Source: a virus
IMG/VR virus record: IMGVR_UViG_3300048442_000857
Span: 1 to 25,311 of that record
Length of the DNA stretch: 25,311 nucleotides
Reading direction: 5' to 3' (one strand)
Shown: in pieces, positions 15,249 to 21,436 of the stretch
Layout: each line of letters starts with the position of its first letter
How positions within the stretch are numbered: position 1 is the first letter of the stretch
Position numbers and translations under genes: made by a program
Notes under the pieces: model-generated
Databases searched by the model: none
What the model was told of the DNA's origin: nothing
The model's input: only the letters and a program-made list of their open reading frames with translations

Positions 15249-15863
15249 TTGCCTAAACCTAAACCGCTTTCTAAACAACAAATAGAAGCAGCTCAATCCC
15301 AAACGAGATCTAATATGGCTGCTGCAAGGTATTTACATGTTTCATATCAACACTACAAACGATATGCAAAGATGTATGGTATTTTTGACCAACATACAAA
15401 TCAAAGTGGAAAAGGTATACCTAAATTCCTCAAAGGACACGGTAAAAAACCGGCTTTGATGGATATAATTGAGGGCAAAGTATCAGCGGCACATTTCCAA
15501 CCTGCAAAAATAAAGTATCGTTTAATAGAAGAGGGATATTTATCAGAGCAATGTTCAGTGTGCGGTTTCAAAGAACGTAGGGTTTTAGATTACAAAATGC
15601 CCCTACTGTTGCATTTCAAGGATGGTAACAAATCAAACTACCTACTTGAAAATATAGAGTTACTGTGTTACAATCATTATTTCCTCACCGTGGGTGATAT
15701 CTTTAATGATAAAGATGTTAAACAAATAGAGTCTACAAGAGAACATTTTGGGACTAGTGAGAAAATAGATTGGGAGGTTGATGAATATCATCTACAACGT
15801 CTTAAAGAATTAGGATTAGAAGATGATGAAGACAACCCTAACCAGTATATCTCTAGAATCTAA
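15249..15863 (+). CDS. HNH endonuclease-like protein with N-terminal helix-turn-helix
   Basis: A 204-residue protein starting at TTG 15249. The N-terminus (LSKQQIEAAQSQTRSNMAAARYLHVSYQHYKRYAKMYG) looks like a homeodomain-type helix-turn-helix. The middle contains CSVCGF near residue 100, then LLLHFKDGNKSNYLLENIELLCYNHYF, which follows the HNH template of zinc cysteines, a catalytic His position with D.N, then N..LLC..H. One member of the usual leading His-His/Asp-His pair is not obvious, so catalytic competence is uncertain. Free-standing HNH enzymes in T4-like phages are often selfish homing nucleases; others process DNA. ATG 15315 is a later start that would remove the first helix. Confidence 0.68.
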   Translation: MPKPKPLSKQQIEAAQSQTRSNMAAARYLHVSYQHYKRYAKMYGIFDQHTNQSGKGIPKFLKGHGKKPALMDIIEGKVSAAHFQPAKIKYRLIEEGYLSEQCSVCGFKERRVLDYKMPLLLHFKDGNKSNYLLENIELLCYNHYFLTVGDIFNDKDVKQIESTREHFGTSEKIDWEVDEYHLQRLKELGLEDDEDNPNQYISRI

Positions 15864-16022
15864 ATGAAACGAAGTAAGAAACATACTAAAATCGTAACTG
15901 ATTATGATCGTATTAAATCTAAACATTTAGATCGTTTAGCATCTAAAACTTTAGATAAAGATGAAACATCACAACAGTTAAAAAAAAGACCTGTTAAAGG
16001 CAACTTCCTAAAAAATTTTTAA
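15864..16022 (+). CDS. Small basic protein, 52 aa
   Basis: A short gene directly after the HNH-like gene's stop, running from ATG 15864 to TAA 16020. The sequence is Lys/Arg-rich at both ends (MKRSKKHTKI..., KKRPVKGNFLKNF) with a more neutral helical middle (DRIKSKHLDRLASKTLDKD). No family is recognised. The tight packing with neighbours on both sides (0 and 2 nt) and coding-like composition support a real gene. The charge suggests nucleic-acid binding, but this is unsupported by any motif. Confidence 0.6.
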   Translation: MKRSKKHTKIVTDYDRIKSKHLDRLASKTLDKDETSQQLKKRPVKGNFLKNF

Positions 16023-16024
16023 TT

Positions 16025-16615
16025 ATGAAATCAAAATCAAGTGAATTGTTATTCCTGACCTTTTTTATCTCAGTTGTATCAGCATTTGCAGCAGTACCTA
16101 ATGTAATAAGATATAATGCTGGTACTGTTTCTAATTTAGAAGCCCAAAAGATAAAAATTGATATTGAAATACCTAAAGCTAAAGTAGAAATTATAGATCA
16201 AACTACATTATTTTTAACTTCAATAGGCCGCCGTGAATCCTCAAATCGATATAACGTAGTAAATAAATGGGGATATATGGGTAAATACCAGTTTGGACGC
16301 AAAACCCTAAATGCTTTAGGGTATGAAAATATTTCTAATAAGCAATTTCTTAATAATCCTAAACTGCAAGAAGAAGCTATGGTAAAGCTTCTTAAGCATA
16401 ATAAACATATTCTTAGAAGAGAAATTAGAAAATATTGTGGTACCCAAAAACATGGGGTGTATATTACAGAATCAGGATTATTAGCAGCAGCTCATTTAGC
16501 TGGTCCGGGTAATGTAAAAAAATGGTTAAGGCGAGGTAAACGTTTTAGGGATGGTTTGGGAACTGATTTAGTAGAATATTTAAAATTATTTGGTAATTAT
16601 AAAATTAATATTTAA
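16025..16615 (+). CDS. Secreted lysozyme/transglycosylase-like protein
   Basis: A 196-residue protein with an N-terminal signal or anchor sequence: positively charged MKSKSS, hydrophobic core ELLFLTFFISVVSAFAAVP to residue 25. The mature part has a lysozyme-superfamily signature, SIGRRESSNRYNVVNKWGYMGKYQFGRKTLNALGY at about 66-100, with the probable catalytic Glu71 and the Y.G.YQFG segment of SLT-like transglycosylases. LLAAAHLAGPGNVKKWL near 155-171 is the typical closing helix. It would cleave peptidoglycan glycan strands from the periplasmic side. A signal-anchored muralytic enzyme suggests lysis or local wall opening. Whether the signal is cleaved is unclear. Confidence 0.8.
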   Translation: MKSKSSELLFLTFFISVVSAFAAVPNVIRYNAGTVSNLEAQKIKIDIEIPKAKVEIIDQTTLFLTSIGRRESSNRYNVVNKWGYMGKYQFGRKTLNALGYENISNKQFLNNPKLQEEAMVKLLKHNKHILRREIRKYCGTQKHGVYITESGLLAAAHLAGPGNVKKWLRRGKRFRDGLGTDLVEYLKLFGNYKINI

Positions 16616-16637
16616 TATGTATAATAAAAAATAAATT

Positions 16638-16775
16638 ATGGCAAAAGGTATTAACCTAGGTTCTTATGTTGCACAACCTAAAAGAAAACGTCCTGGTGTA
16701 CATGCAAAAAGTAAAACATCAAAATTAAAAACAAGTAAAAATTATGCTAAACAATACAGAGGACAAGGTAAATAA
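16638..16775 (+). CDS. Small basic conserved-type phage protein, 45 aa
   Basis: The start is ATG 16638 and the stop TAA 16773. The sequence runs MAKGINLGSYVAQPKRKRPG, then VHAKSKTSKLKTSKNYAKQY and RGQGK: strongly basic and free of acidic residues. I recall very similar short KRPGVHAK.KTSK-type proteins in marine T4-like phages, but no function is known to me. Basic charge and length suggest a DNA- or RNA-binding or virion-packaged peptide. A TATAATAAA element lies 9 nt upstream. Confidence 0.7.
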   Translation: MAKGINLGSYVAQPKRKRPGVHAKSKTSKLKTSKNYAKQYRGQGK

Positions 16776-16776
16776 A

Positions 16777-16926
16777 ATGATAACTACTCCTGTAACTTTA
16801 TTTCATAATTTAACTAATAATGATTTGATTGCTATACATGAAGCTGGGGAGTTAGAAAATTTCTGTTATGCCCTAACTTTAGATTTAGCTACAAAATATG
16901 AAAAAGGTACAACTTACGAGGCATGA
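16777..16926 (+). CDS. Hypothetical protein, 49 aa
   Basis: ATG 16777 follows the previous stop by one nt. An in-frame ATG at 16744 lies inside the previous gene and is rejected. The protein reads MITTPVTLFHNLTNNDLIAI, then HEAGELENFCYALTLDLATK with a YEKGTTYEA end. It looks like a compact two-helix protein. No family is recognised. Start position and coding evidence rest on the operon-style spacing. Confidence 0.6.
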   Translation: MITTPVTLFHNLTNNDLIAIHEAGELENFCYALTLDLATKYEKGTTYEA

Positions 16927-16939
16927 ATGGCAGGAAGCG

Positions 16940-17047
16940 ATGAAGGTACCTTTACCACATCGTAATAAGAAACAATATTTTCGTAAAGAAAAGCATAAGA
17001 AAAACGGCAACCAATTAGGTTGCCTCAATTATTTTTCGTATATTTAG
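16940..17047 (+). CDS. Possible small basic ORF running through the terminator
   Basis: An ATG at 16940 opens a 35-residue frame, MKVPLPHRNKKQYFRKEKHK then KNGNQLGCLNYFSYI. The first 22 residues are basic and protein-like. The rest is the translation of the terminator hairpin and the TTCGTATATTTA promoter. Either the gene really ends inside the terminator, or the frame is accidental. Coding is therefore doubtful. Confidence 0.3.
   Translation: MKVPLPHRNKKQYFRKEKHKKNGNQLGCLNYFSYI
17006..17036 (+). terminator. Intrinsic terminator (GGCAACC-AATTA-GGTTGCC)
   Basis: A perfect 7-bp stem GGCAACC/GGTTGCC (17006-17012 and 17018-17024) with a 5-nt AATTA loop is followed within 6 nt by ATTTTT. An A-run precedes it. 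It ends the transcription unit from promoter copy 1. The 3' arm and loop (TTAGGTT) also supply the -33 region of promoter copy 2. Confidence 0.75.
17015..17046 (+). promoter_or_regulatory. Phage promoter copy 2, built into the terminator
   Basis: TTAG at 17015 and TATATTTA at 17039-17046 are 20 nt apart; TTAGGTT lies in the loop and 3' arm of the terminator hairpin. The core is TTTTTCGTATATTTAG. Transcription would restart here for the gene at 17064, whose leader reads AAATAAAAGGTTATG. Confidence 0.75.
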
Positions 17048-17063
17048 GTATAAATAAAAGGTT

Positions 17064-17279
17064 ATGAAACAATTAAGCAAAGAGTATGTAATTGATAGTA
17101 TTTCAGATACTATTAAATCAGAAGTAAAAATGGGAGTAACAATTCCAGAATTATCTGATAGTAGAATAAGTTATATTGCTGATTCTATTTTATTTGAATG
17201 GAATGAGCTAGGTGATCCTGATGCTAATTTTTCTGAATTAGTTAAATGGAATTTATTTGAAAACCTAACACACTCATAG
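17064..17279 (+). CDS. Hypothetical protein, 71 aa
   Basis: First gene after promoter copy 2, starting at ATG 17064 with AAAAGG two nt upstream. Amino-acid pattern: MKQLSKEYVIDSISDTIKSE, then VKMGVTIPELSDSRISYIAD and an acidic C-terminal half (LFEWNELGDPDANFSELVKW). It is probably helical and soluble, and no family is recognised. Its stop is immediately followed by the next start at 17280, indicating co-translation with the SWIM-type protein. Confidence 0.7.
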   Translation: MKQLSKEYVIDSISDTIKSEVKMGVTIPELSDSRISYIADSILFEWNELGDPDANFSELVKWNLFENLTHS

Positions 17280-17708
17280 ATGGGACTTTGGGAATTTTCA
17301 AATAAAAATAAACATGGTAATTGGCGAACTAGAATAGTCAATATAGATGGAGCATTAAGTCATCCCGGGGGTGCTTTTGGTAGTGCAACTTCCGCAAGAC
17401 GATTTAAATATGAGTATAAACATGAATTAATGCCTCCTACTATATTAAAATTAAATGGTAAAACTTATTTAATGCCCCTATGGAAAGAAGTAGTCAATGG
17501 TACTACTATAAATGATATAGAATGGATAAAACCAGTTAAGAAAAAAACAGTAGTAGAAGAATTTAAATTTGAATCTGCTAGTTCAGGTTCACTTTATACA
17601 ACTAAAAAATTTACTAAACCAAGTGGGGAAATAAAATATAGTTGTACTTGCCCCGGTGTATGGAGAGCCAAAGATAGGCGCTGTAAACATATTAAATCCC
17701 TTGAATAA
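17280..17708 (+). CDS. SWIM-type zinc-finger protein
   Basis: A 142-residue protein. The C-terminus ends CTCPGVWRAKDRRCKHI, a CxC...CxH pattern typical of SWIM zinc fingers, which bind DNA or proteins. The N-terminal part is a small domain of unknown type (MGLWEFSNKNKHGNWRTRIV, then HPGGAFGSATSARRFKYEY), with KLNGKTYLMPLWKEV further on. SWIM domains occur in transposases, SWI2/SNF2 enzymes and small phage proteins. Here the finger appears to stand alone with an unidentified partner domain. A DNA-associated role is inferred. Confidence 0.65.
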   Translation: MGLWEFSNKNKHGNWRTRIVNIDGALSHPGGAFGSATSARRFKYEYKHELMPPTILKLNGKTYLMPLWKEVVNGTTINDIEWIKPVKKKTVVEEFKFESASSGSLYTTKKFTKPSGEIKYSCTCPGVWRAKDRRCKHIKSLE

Positions 17709-17721
17709 GTATATTTTTTTA

Positions 17722-17736
17722 TATATTTATAATAAA
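17722..17736 (+). promoter_or_regulatory. Weak promoter-like element
   Basis: TATATTTA at 17722-17729 is followed by TATAATAAA (17728-17736) in a 48-nt gap before the gene at 17757. A similar TATAATAAA occurs at 16620-16628 before the gene at 16638. Neither has the GGTT -33 box or TTCG of the strong copies, so I treat both as candidates only. Confidence 0.3.
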
Positions 17737-17756
17737 TCAATTTAAATCAAAAGTAA

Positions 17757-18071
17757 ATGAAAATTTTAGGTATTATTTTATTAGTTATTATTATTGCAGG
17801 AGTTGTATATTACTTCACTCAATTAAAAGATCGTGATGGGGATGGAGATGTAGACTTTAAAGATGCTAAATTAACAGCTGAAGATATTAAAGAAGACTTA
17901 GATGCGGGTGTTAAAGATGTAAAGCATAGAGCTAAACGTGTTAAAGAAGAAATTAAAGATGTTGCGGCTGCAGTAAAAGAAGTAGGTAACCAAGTTGGTG
18001 ATGTAGCTAAAGCAGCTAAAGGTAAACCAAGAACTGGTCGTAAGCCAAGAGCTAAAAAAACAAAAAAATAA
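17757..18071 (+). CDS. Single-pass membrane protein with EF-hand-like loop and basic tail
   Basis: A 104-residue protein in three parts. Residues 3-22 are a hydrophobic transmembrane segment (ILGIILLVIIIAGVVYYF). Residues 25-36 read DRDGDGDVDFKD, matching the DxDxDG calcium-loop consensus, with Asp instead of Glu at the twelfth position. Residues 40-85 form an amphipathic, charged helix with heptad-like repeats (EDIKEDLDAGVKDVKHRAKR), and the tail ends in a basic, Lys/Arg-rich stretch. An envelope protein whose tail could bind nucleic acid or acidic lipid is suggested. The function is unknown. The stop abuts the next gene's start. Confidence 0.75.
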   Translation: MKILGIILLVIIIAGVVYYFTQLKDRDGDGDVDFKDAKLTAEDIKEDLDAGVKDVKHRAKRVKEEIKDVAAAVKEVGNQVGDVAKAAKGKPRTGRKPRAKKTKK

Positions 18072-18950
18072 ATGAGTAAATATAATCTAACTGACATCCA
18101 CGAAGGTATTATTAGAGAATCTATGGGCCGAGGTGGTACTGTAAATGATTCATTTTATAATATTGCTAATATAGCGGATGAATTAGAAGGCCAAAACCTA
18201 GGTAAAGATACTTACCCAATTGAAGTCAAACGTTTAGGTCCATCTGGAGATGATAAAGTAACTGAAGAAATAGTAATTCGTTATGGTGAAGGTCATAAAG
18301 ATTATTTTAGCATTTATGATTATAAGTTTGGAGAAGATCCTACTAGTGAGGAAAACTATCAAACTGAATATTCATTTAGTTTAGGCATTCCAACTGGAAA
18401 TACAGATGGAAAAGAATGGGCAACTAAATTAGGGTTTAAAATTGAAGATATGAACGAAATATCAAAAGAGAATATTAAGGAAGAAGAAGGATTTACTGAA
18501 GTAAGTACTAAAGAAATTCGCTTCCACTTAGATGCTTATAAAGCAGGAAACATTAATGGTGATGATTTAGCCCAAGCAATTGAAGAAATTGTATTTGGAG
18601 AAACTAGAGCACCAGGTACAATGGAAGAAGCAGCTATTAAAGAACCTATAGAACTTCAAGATGCCTTAGAAAGATATTCATTTGGAGAAATATTAGATAC
18701 TGCTGCTGAGTTCTATACTGAAAATGGAGAAAAAGAAGTTGCTGTATTAGCACAACAAGCTTCTAGCAAATTCAGAAAAATGTTAGATGATTTAGACGGA
18801 TTAGAAGAAGAAACAGATAGACCTGGATATCATAAAGATGGTACTCCAAAATCAAATGATGAAATGTCAGACGATGAACGTGAAGAGTTCTATTTGAATT
18901 TAGATTCAGTTGATGAAGATCTAAAAGCACATTTTGCTCGCTTTAAATAA
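18072..18950 (+). CDS. Hypothetical acidic protein, 292 aa
   Basis: A long, strongly acidic protein starting directly after the previous stop. The N-terminus MSKYNLTDIHEGIIRESMGR is distinctive. A moderately ordered middle (EIVIRYGEGHKDYFSIYDYKFG, EYSFSLGIPTGNTDGKEWAT) precedes a helical C-terminal half rich in Asp/Glu (MEEAAIKEPIELQDALERYS, DDLDGLEEETDRPGY). No known domain is recognised. The acidity and length might suit a scaffold-type, DNA-mimic or structural phage protein; none is supported by a motif. The gene is closed by the terminator at 18970. Confidence 0.7.
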   Translation: MSKYNLTDIHEGIIRESMGRGGTVNDSFYNIANIADELEGQNLGKDTYPIEVKRLGPSGDDKVTEEIVIRYGEGHKDYFSIYDYKFGEDPTSEENYQTEYSFSLGIPTGNTDGKEWATKLGFKIEDMNEISKENIKEEEGFTEVSTKEIRFHLDAYKAGNINGDDLAQAIEEIVFGETRAPGTMEEAAIKEPIELQDALERYSFGEILDTAAEFYTENGEKEVAVLAQQASSKFRKMLDDLDGLEEETDRPGYHKDGTPKSNDEMSDDEREEFYLNLDSVDEDLKAHFARFK

Positions 18951-18969
18951 AGTAAAAATATATTAAAGA

Positions 18970-19005
18970 AAACGGCGTATCCATTAGGTTACGCCGTTTT
19001 TTTTT
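18970..19005 (+). terminator. Strong intrinsic terminator
   Basis: AAACGGCGTATCC pairs with GGTTACGCCGTTT (one mismatch, ATTA loop; stem 18970-18999), and nine consecutive T residues follow at 18997-19005. It ends the transcript of the genes from 17064 to 18950. Its loop and 3' arm (TTAGGTT, 18984-18990) are the -33 box of the next promoter. Confidence 0.85.
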
Positions 19006-19015
19006 CGTATATTTA
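18984..19015 (+). promoter_or_regulatory. Phage promoter copy 3, built into the terminator
   Basis: TTAG at 18984, 20 nt, then TATATTTA at 19008-19015. The terminator T-run passes directly into TTCGTATATTTA, so the hairpin and the promoter share about 20 nt. The downstream leader has AAATAAAGGTTATATG before the small gene at 19041. Confidence 0.75.
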
Positions 19016-19040
19016 TGGCATAAATAAAAATAAAGGTTAT

Positions 19041-19124
19041 ATGAGTAAATTAGACAAAATTCAATTCGCAATAATAGGAGTTATTGCTGCTTATTTTATT
19101 ATTAGAACAATTCAAACAATATAA
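19041..19124 (+). CDS. 27-aa membrane microprotein
   Basis: A tiny gene at the start of a promoter-led unit: ATG 19041 to TAA 19122. The peptide opens MSKLDKIQFAIIGVIAAYFI and ends IRTIQTI. It is a single transmembrane segment (residues about 9-22) with charged ends. The good leader (AAAGG five nt upstream), a TM-type composition and one-nt spacing to the next gene support translation. Such phage microproteins often modulate membrane or lysis functions, but no specific role can be given. Confidence 0.65.
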   Translation: MSKLDKIQFAIIGVIAAYFIIRTIQTI

Positions 19125-19125
19125 T

Positions 19126-19584
19126 ATGACAGCAACTAGAGATTTATTAAGAGAACATGTTGATCTATTTTTAAAGAAAGCAGATAAAAATGAGGTAGCA
19201 AGTGCAGTTGGTGCTGTATGCGAATCACTTGTGTGTGATTATTTTGGATGGACAAATATTGATGCTGATGGTTATGATGCAGTAGATAACTACGGAAACA
19301 CATATGAAATTAAATCTATGTCCTATGAAACAAATAATTTATATGTGGCTTATAATCATTCAAAGAAACAAGGTCATTATGATTATTTAGTTATATGCCA
19401 CTTTGATGAAAAGAGAGTATCAATTATTCCAAATTTTGAAATAGATAATTTTATTGAAAATGAAAGTAAAGTATTAAGATTAGATTTTAATGATCCTTTA
19501 TTAACCAAATTAGGTAAACAAAGACAAAAATCTAGATTTCAATCTTTATTTCTTAAATATGAAGTAAACCATTTTAAATTTTAA
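19126..19584 (+). CDS. Small PD-(D/E)XK nuclease-like protein
   Basis: A 152-residue protein from ATG 19126; a TTG-initiated extension to 19084 would overlap the membrane microprotein and is rejected. The active-site pattern of PD-(D/E)XK nucleases is visible: E33 in AVGAVCESLVCDYFG, the acidic DGYDAV at 48-53, and ExK at 61-63 (YEIKSMS). This is the order found in compact restriction-type and phage endonucleases. A domain boundary near residue 100 precedes a charged tail. The target is unknown. It could degrade host DNA, cut competing phage DNA, or act in recombination. Confidence 0.65.
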   Translation: MTATRDLLREHVDLFLKKADKNEVASAVGAVCESLVCDYFGWTNIDADGYDAVDNYGNTYEIKSMSYETNNLYVAYNHSKKQGHYDYLVICHFDEKRVSIIPNFEIDNFIENESKVLRLDFNDPLLTKLGKQRQKSRFQSLFLKYEVNHFKF

Positions 19585-19587
19585 ACT

Positions 19588-19728
19588 ATGATTAAACAAG
19601 GTGATTGGGTATTAGTTGATGGTAATAAGAAAAAATGTTTTGGTATTCATATTAATGGTAATTATTTGATTAAAAATAAAGGCAATTTAGTTCAAGTATT
19701 TAAAGAAAGAGTAACATCTTATGTGTAA
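19588..19728 (+). CDS. Hypothetical protein, 46 aa
   Basis: Starts at ATG 19588, three nt after the nuclease-like gene. The sequence opens MIKQGDWVLVDGNKKKCFGI and continues HINGNYLIKNKGNLVQVFKE. Its alternating hydrophobic/charged residues and GDWVLVD opening suggest a small beta-barrel (SH3-like). No family is recognised. It is the last gene of the unit from promoter copy 3. Confidence 0.6.
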   Translation: MIKQGDWVLVDGNKKKCFGIHINGNYLIKNKGNLVQVFKERVTSYV

Positions 19729-19730
19729 AA

Positions 19731-19762
19731 TGTGGTTACCCAAGATAGGATTCGTATATTTA
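19731..19762 (+). promoter_or_regulatory. Phage promoter copy 4
   Basis: TGTG at 19731, 20 nt, then TATATTTA at 19755-19762; the core is GATTCGTATATTTAC. GGTTACCC follows the -33 box, and an inverted repeat TTACC / GGTAA straddles the -7 box. It would drive the block from 19793; the leader ends AAATAAAGGTTATG. Confidence 0.75.
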
Positions 19763-19770
19763 CAAGGTAA
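19736..19770 (+). repeat. TTACC-N25-GGTAA inverted repeat around promoter copy 4
   Basis: Arms at 19736-19740 and 19766-19770 flank the -7 region. The same arms with the same 25-nt spacer occur at 22593-22627. It could be an operator for a dimeric regulator or an accident of a shared promoter cassette. Confidence 0.4.
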
Positions 19771-19792
19771 ATAAGTTAATAAAATAAAGGTT

Positions 19793-20482
19793 ATGTCACA
19801 ATTAGAATTATTTAAAACAAAAGAGCAAGAAGAAAATTTACAATACGCTATTAATAGATTTAATAAGCGTCAAGTAAAAGCTGAAGAGTGTTATTTTAAT
19901 ATTCTTAATATCCTAAGTCAAAATGGTTTTATAAAAAACAAACATTATGTACTTGAAGGTGAAGGAGAATATGTTACTAGTTATAAAGAATTTGATTTTG
20001 GGAGTTGGAGAGAAAATTTAACTGAAGAAGTATTAGTTAAATCCTGGAATGGTTCAATTAGGTTTTTATATTCATCTTATAATGAATATGATAATAAATT
20101 AGAAAACCGTGATGCAATGGTTGATATAAAAGATGGAAAATTCAATTTAGTTCAATTGCAAGGTAATTATCGTTATATTAAACCATCTACTTTATTGAGT
20201 AAATTAGATGAATCACATATTATTGCTAAAAACCGTTTTGATAAAGCTAATAAGTACAATAATACTGTTATTAAAGCATTAGAAGATTTACAAACTAAAT
20301 TTCCAGATGCTAAAATTACTCGTTCATCTTATGATGATAATATTACTATTGAATTTAAAAATGGTAATTCAGTTACATATAAGGTATGGAGTGATGGTTC
20401 ATTAAGTGAAAAAAGATGTTATATTAAAACTATCCAATCACTTAATCAGGATGATAAATTAAAAATGTTACAAAATCTATAA
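19793..20482 (+). CDS. Hypothetical protein, 229 aa
   Basis: First gene of the unit led by promoter copy 4. The protein opens MSQLELFKTKEQEENLQYAI and is dominated by mixed alpha/beta segments (FDFGSWRENLTEEVLVKSWN, IRFLYSSYNEYDNKLENRDA). The N- and C-terminal thirds are helical and rich in Lys/Glu, and the C-terminal part contains ITIEFKNGNSVTYKVWSDGS, which looks like a short beta-sandwich. No known domain is recognised. Its length and leading position suggest it is a main product of this unit. Confidence 0.7.
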   Translation: MSQLELFKTKEQEENLQYAINRFNKRQVKAEECYFNILNILSQNGFIKNKHYVLEGEGEYVTSYKEFDFGSWRENLTEEVLVKSWNGSIRFLYSSYNEYDNKLENRDAMVDIKDGKFNLVQLQGNYRYIKPSTLLSKLDESHIIAKNRFDKANKYNNTVIKALEDLQTKFPDAKITRSSYDDNITIEFKNGNSVTYKVWSDGSLSEKRCYIKTIQSLNQDDKLKMLQNL

Positions 20483-20484
20483 TT

Positions 20485-20769
20485 ATGACTTTTAAAGATT
20501 TAAAATTCAAAAAACATAAGGTAGTAGAAGGTATTCAAGCTACACTTGAGATTAAAACGAATATTTTCATATCAGTAGTAGCTGGTGATGGAATGTACTC
20601 AAATGGTAAAACAGGAAATAGAGCAGCTGTCTCTAAAGTTAAAGATGTTTCTTCATTTGAAGTAGGAATTATAAATGAGAATTTACCAAAAGAAGACCAA
20701 CAATGGGAAGTTATGGGTTGGCAATCAAGAGAGGATATTAATAGAATAATTCAAGAATATGCAAATTAA
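20485..20769 (+). CDS. Hypothetical protein, 94 aa
   Basis: Starts two nt after the previous stop. It reads MTFKDLKFKKHKVVEGIQAT, then LEIKTNIFISVVAGDGMYSN and a helical end (QSREDINRIIQEYAN). The first half is strand-rich, and AGDGMYSNGKTGN forms a polar loop. No family is recognised. The last codons overlap the next gene's start at 20759 by 11 nt, so they are translationally coupled. Confidence 0.65.
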   Translation: MTFKDLKFKKHKVVEGIQATLEIKTNIFISVVAGDGMYSNGKTGNRAAVSKVKDVSSFEVGIINENLPKEDQQWEVMGWQSREDINRIIQEYAN

Positions 20770-20986
20770 AAGACAAGTTTTACATCATTGTTTAGACCAA
20801 GCAAAGGAAATGTTTAAATTAGGTGAACAAGATAAAGCAAGAGATTATTGTGATATGGGAATTGCTTATGTTAGAGAAAAACGTATTGAAGGATACGATG
20901 CTAAAGATTTAATTGAAGATGTTAGAGTAGAGTTATGGTTAGAACGTTTTTGGATGTTCTTAGAAAATAAAAATTTATTACTATGA
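20759..20986 (+). CDS. Hypothetical helical protein, 75 aa
   Basis: Two amphipathic helices, QVLHHCLDQAKEMFKLGEQD then KARDYCDMGIAYVREKRIEG, give a TPR-like helix-turn-helix impression; the YCDMGIAY pattern is the kind seen in such repeats. A third helix (DLIEDVRVELWLERFWMFLE) ends in aromatic residues. A small protein-protein interaction module is possible but unproven. It overlaps both neighbours slightly. Confidence 0.6.
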   Translation: MQIKRQVLHHCLDQAKEMFKLGEQDKARDYCDMGIAYVREKRIEGYDAKDLIEDVRVELWLERFWMFLENKNLLL

Positions 20987-21183
20987 GTTTAAACTTTAAC
21001 AGTGGGAAATGGTGGGAATTATCGCTTACATTTGCTTGGCCCCACCAATGGTTTCAAATCGGGTGGTCAATAGAAGAACCAGATGAAAAAGATAGAAGTT
21101 TCTTAGTAAGAATATTTTTAGGTGTTATGTCCATTAATATAGAATGGGGAAACGAAGATTGGAAATTTAAAGACGATGTGTAG
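20983..21183 (+). CDS. Hypothetical aromatic-rich protein, 66 aa
   Basis: Tryptophan-rich and compact: MSLNFNSGKWWELSLTFAWP, HQWFQIGWSIEE, VRIFLGVMSINIEWGNEDWK. The alternating aromatic residues suggest a small beta-sheet protein or a membrane-associated one. Nothing recognisable by family. It overlaps the preceding gene by 4 nt and the following by 8 nt. Confidence 0.6.
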   Translation: MSLNFNSGKWWELSLTFAWPHQWFQIGWSIEEPDEKDRSFLVRIFLGVMSINIEWGNEDWKFKDDV

Positions 21184-21436
21184 TTCAGGTGCTATGTATA
21201 TAGATGAAGAATCCTATAGTGTAGATAGAATTATAGAGATGGCTTGGGAGGATAGAACGCCATTTGAAGCTATTGAATATCAATTTGGGGTTAAAGAAAA
21301 TGATGTTCGAAAAATAATGAGAGAAAATCTTAAACGATCATCATTTGAGTTATGGAGAAAAAGAGTTAAAGGACGTAAAACTAAACATAATAAAACGTCT
21401 GAAGCAAATAGATTTAAAAGTAAAAATCAAAAATGA
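21176..21436 (+). CDS. DUF2805 (TIGR03643-type) protein
   Basis: An 86-residue protein carrying the strongly conserved DUF2805 core: VDRIIEMAWEDRTPFEAIEY at about 17-36, FGVKENDVRKIMRENL at about 38-53, and SFELWRKRVKGRKTKH near 56-71. The function of this family is unknown; I know it from bacterial (including Bacteroidota) genomes. The helix-turn-helix-like spacing (FEAIEYQFGVKENDVRKIMR) suggests DNA binding. The start could be ATG 21176 or ATG 21194 (MYIDEESY), both in frame; the first overlaps the previous gene by 8 nt. Confidence 0.8.
   Translation: MCSSGAMYIDEESYSVDRIIEMAWEDRTPFEAIEYQFGVKENDVRKIMRENLKRSSFELWRKRVKGRKTKHNKTSEANRFKSKNQK

Noticed and set aside
19084-19125. TTG start upstream of the small nuclease
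   Set aside because: It overlaps the 27-aa membrane microprotein gene; ATG 19126 directly follows that gene's stop.
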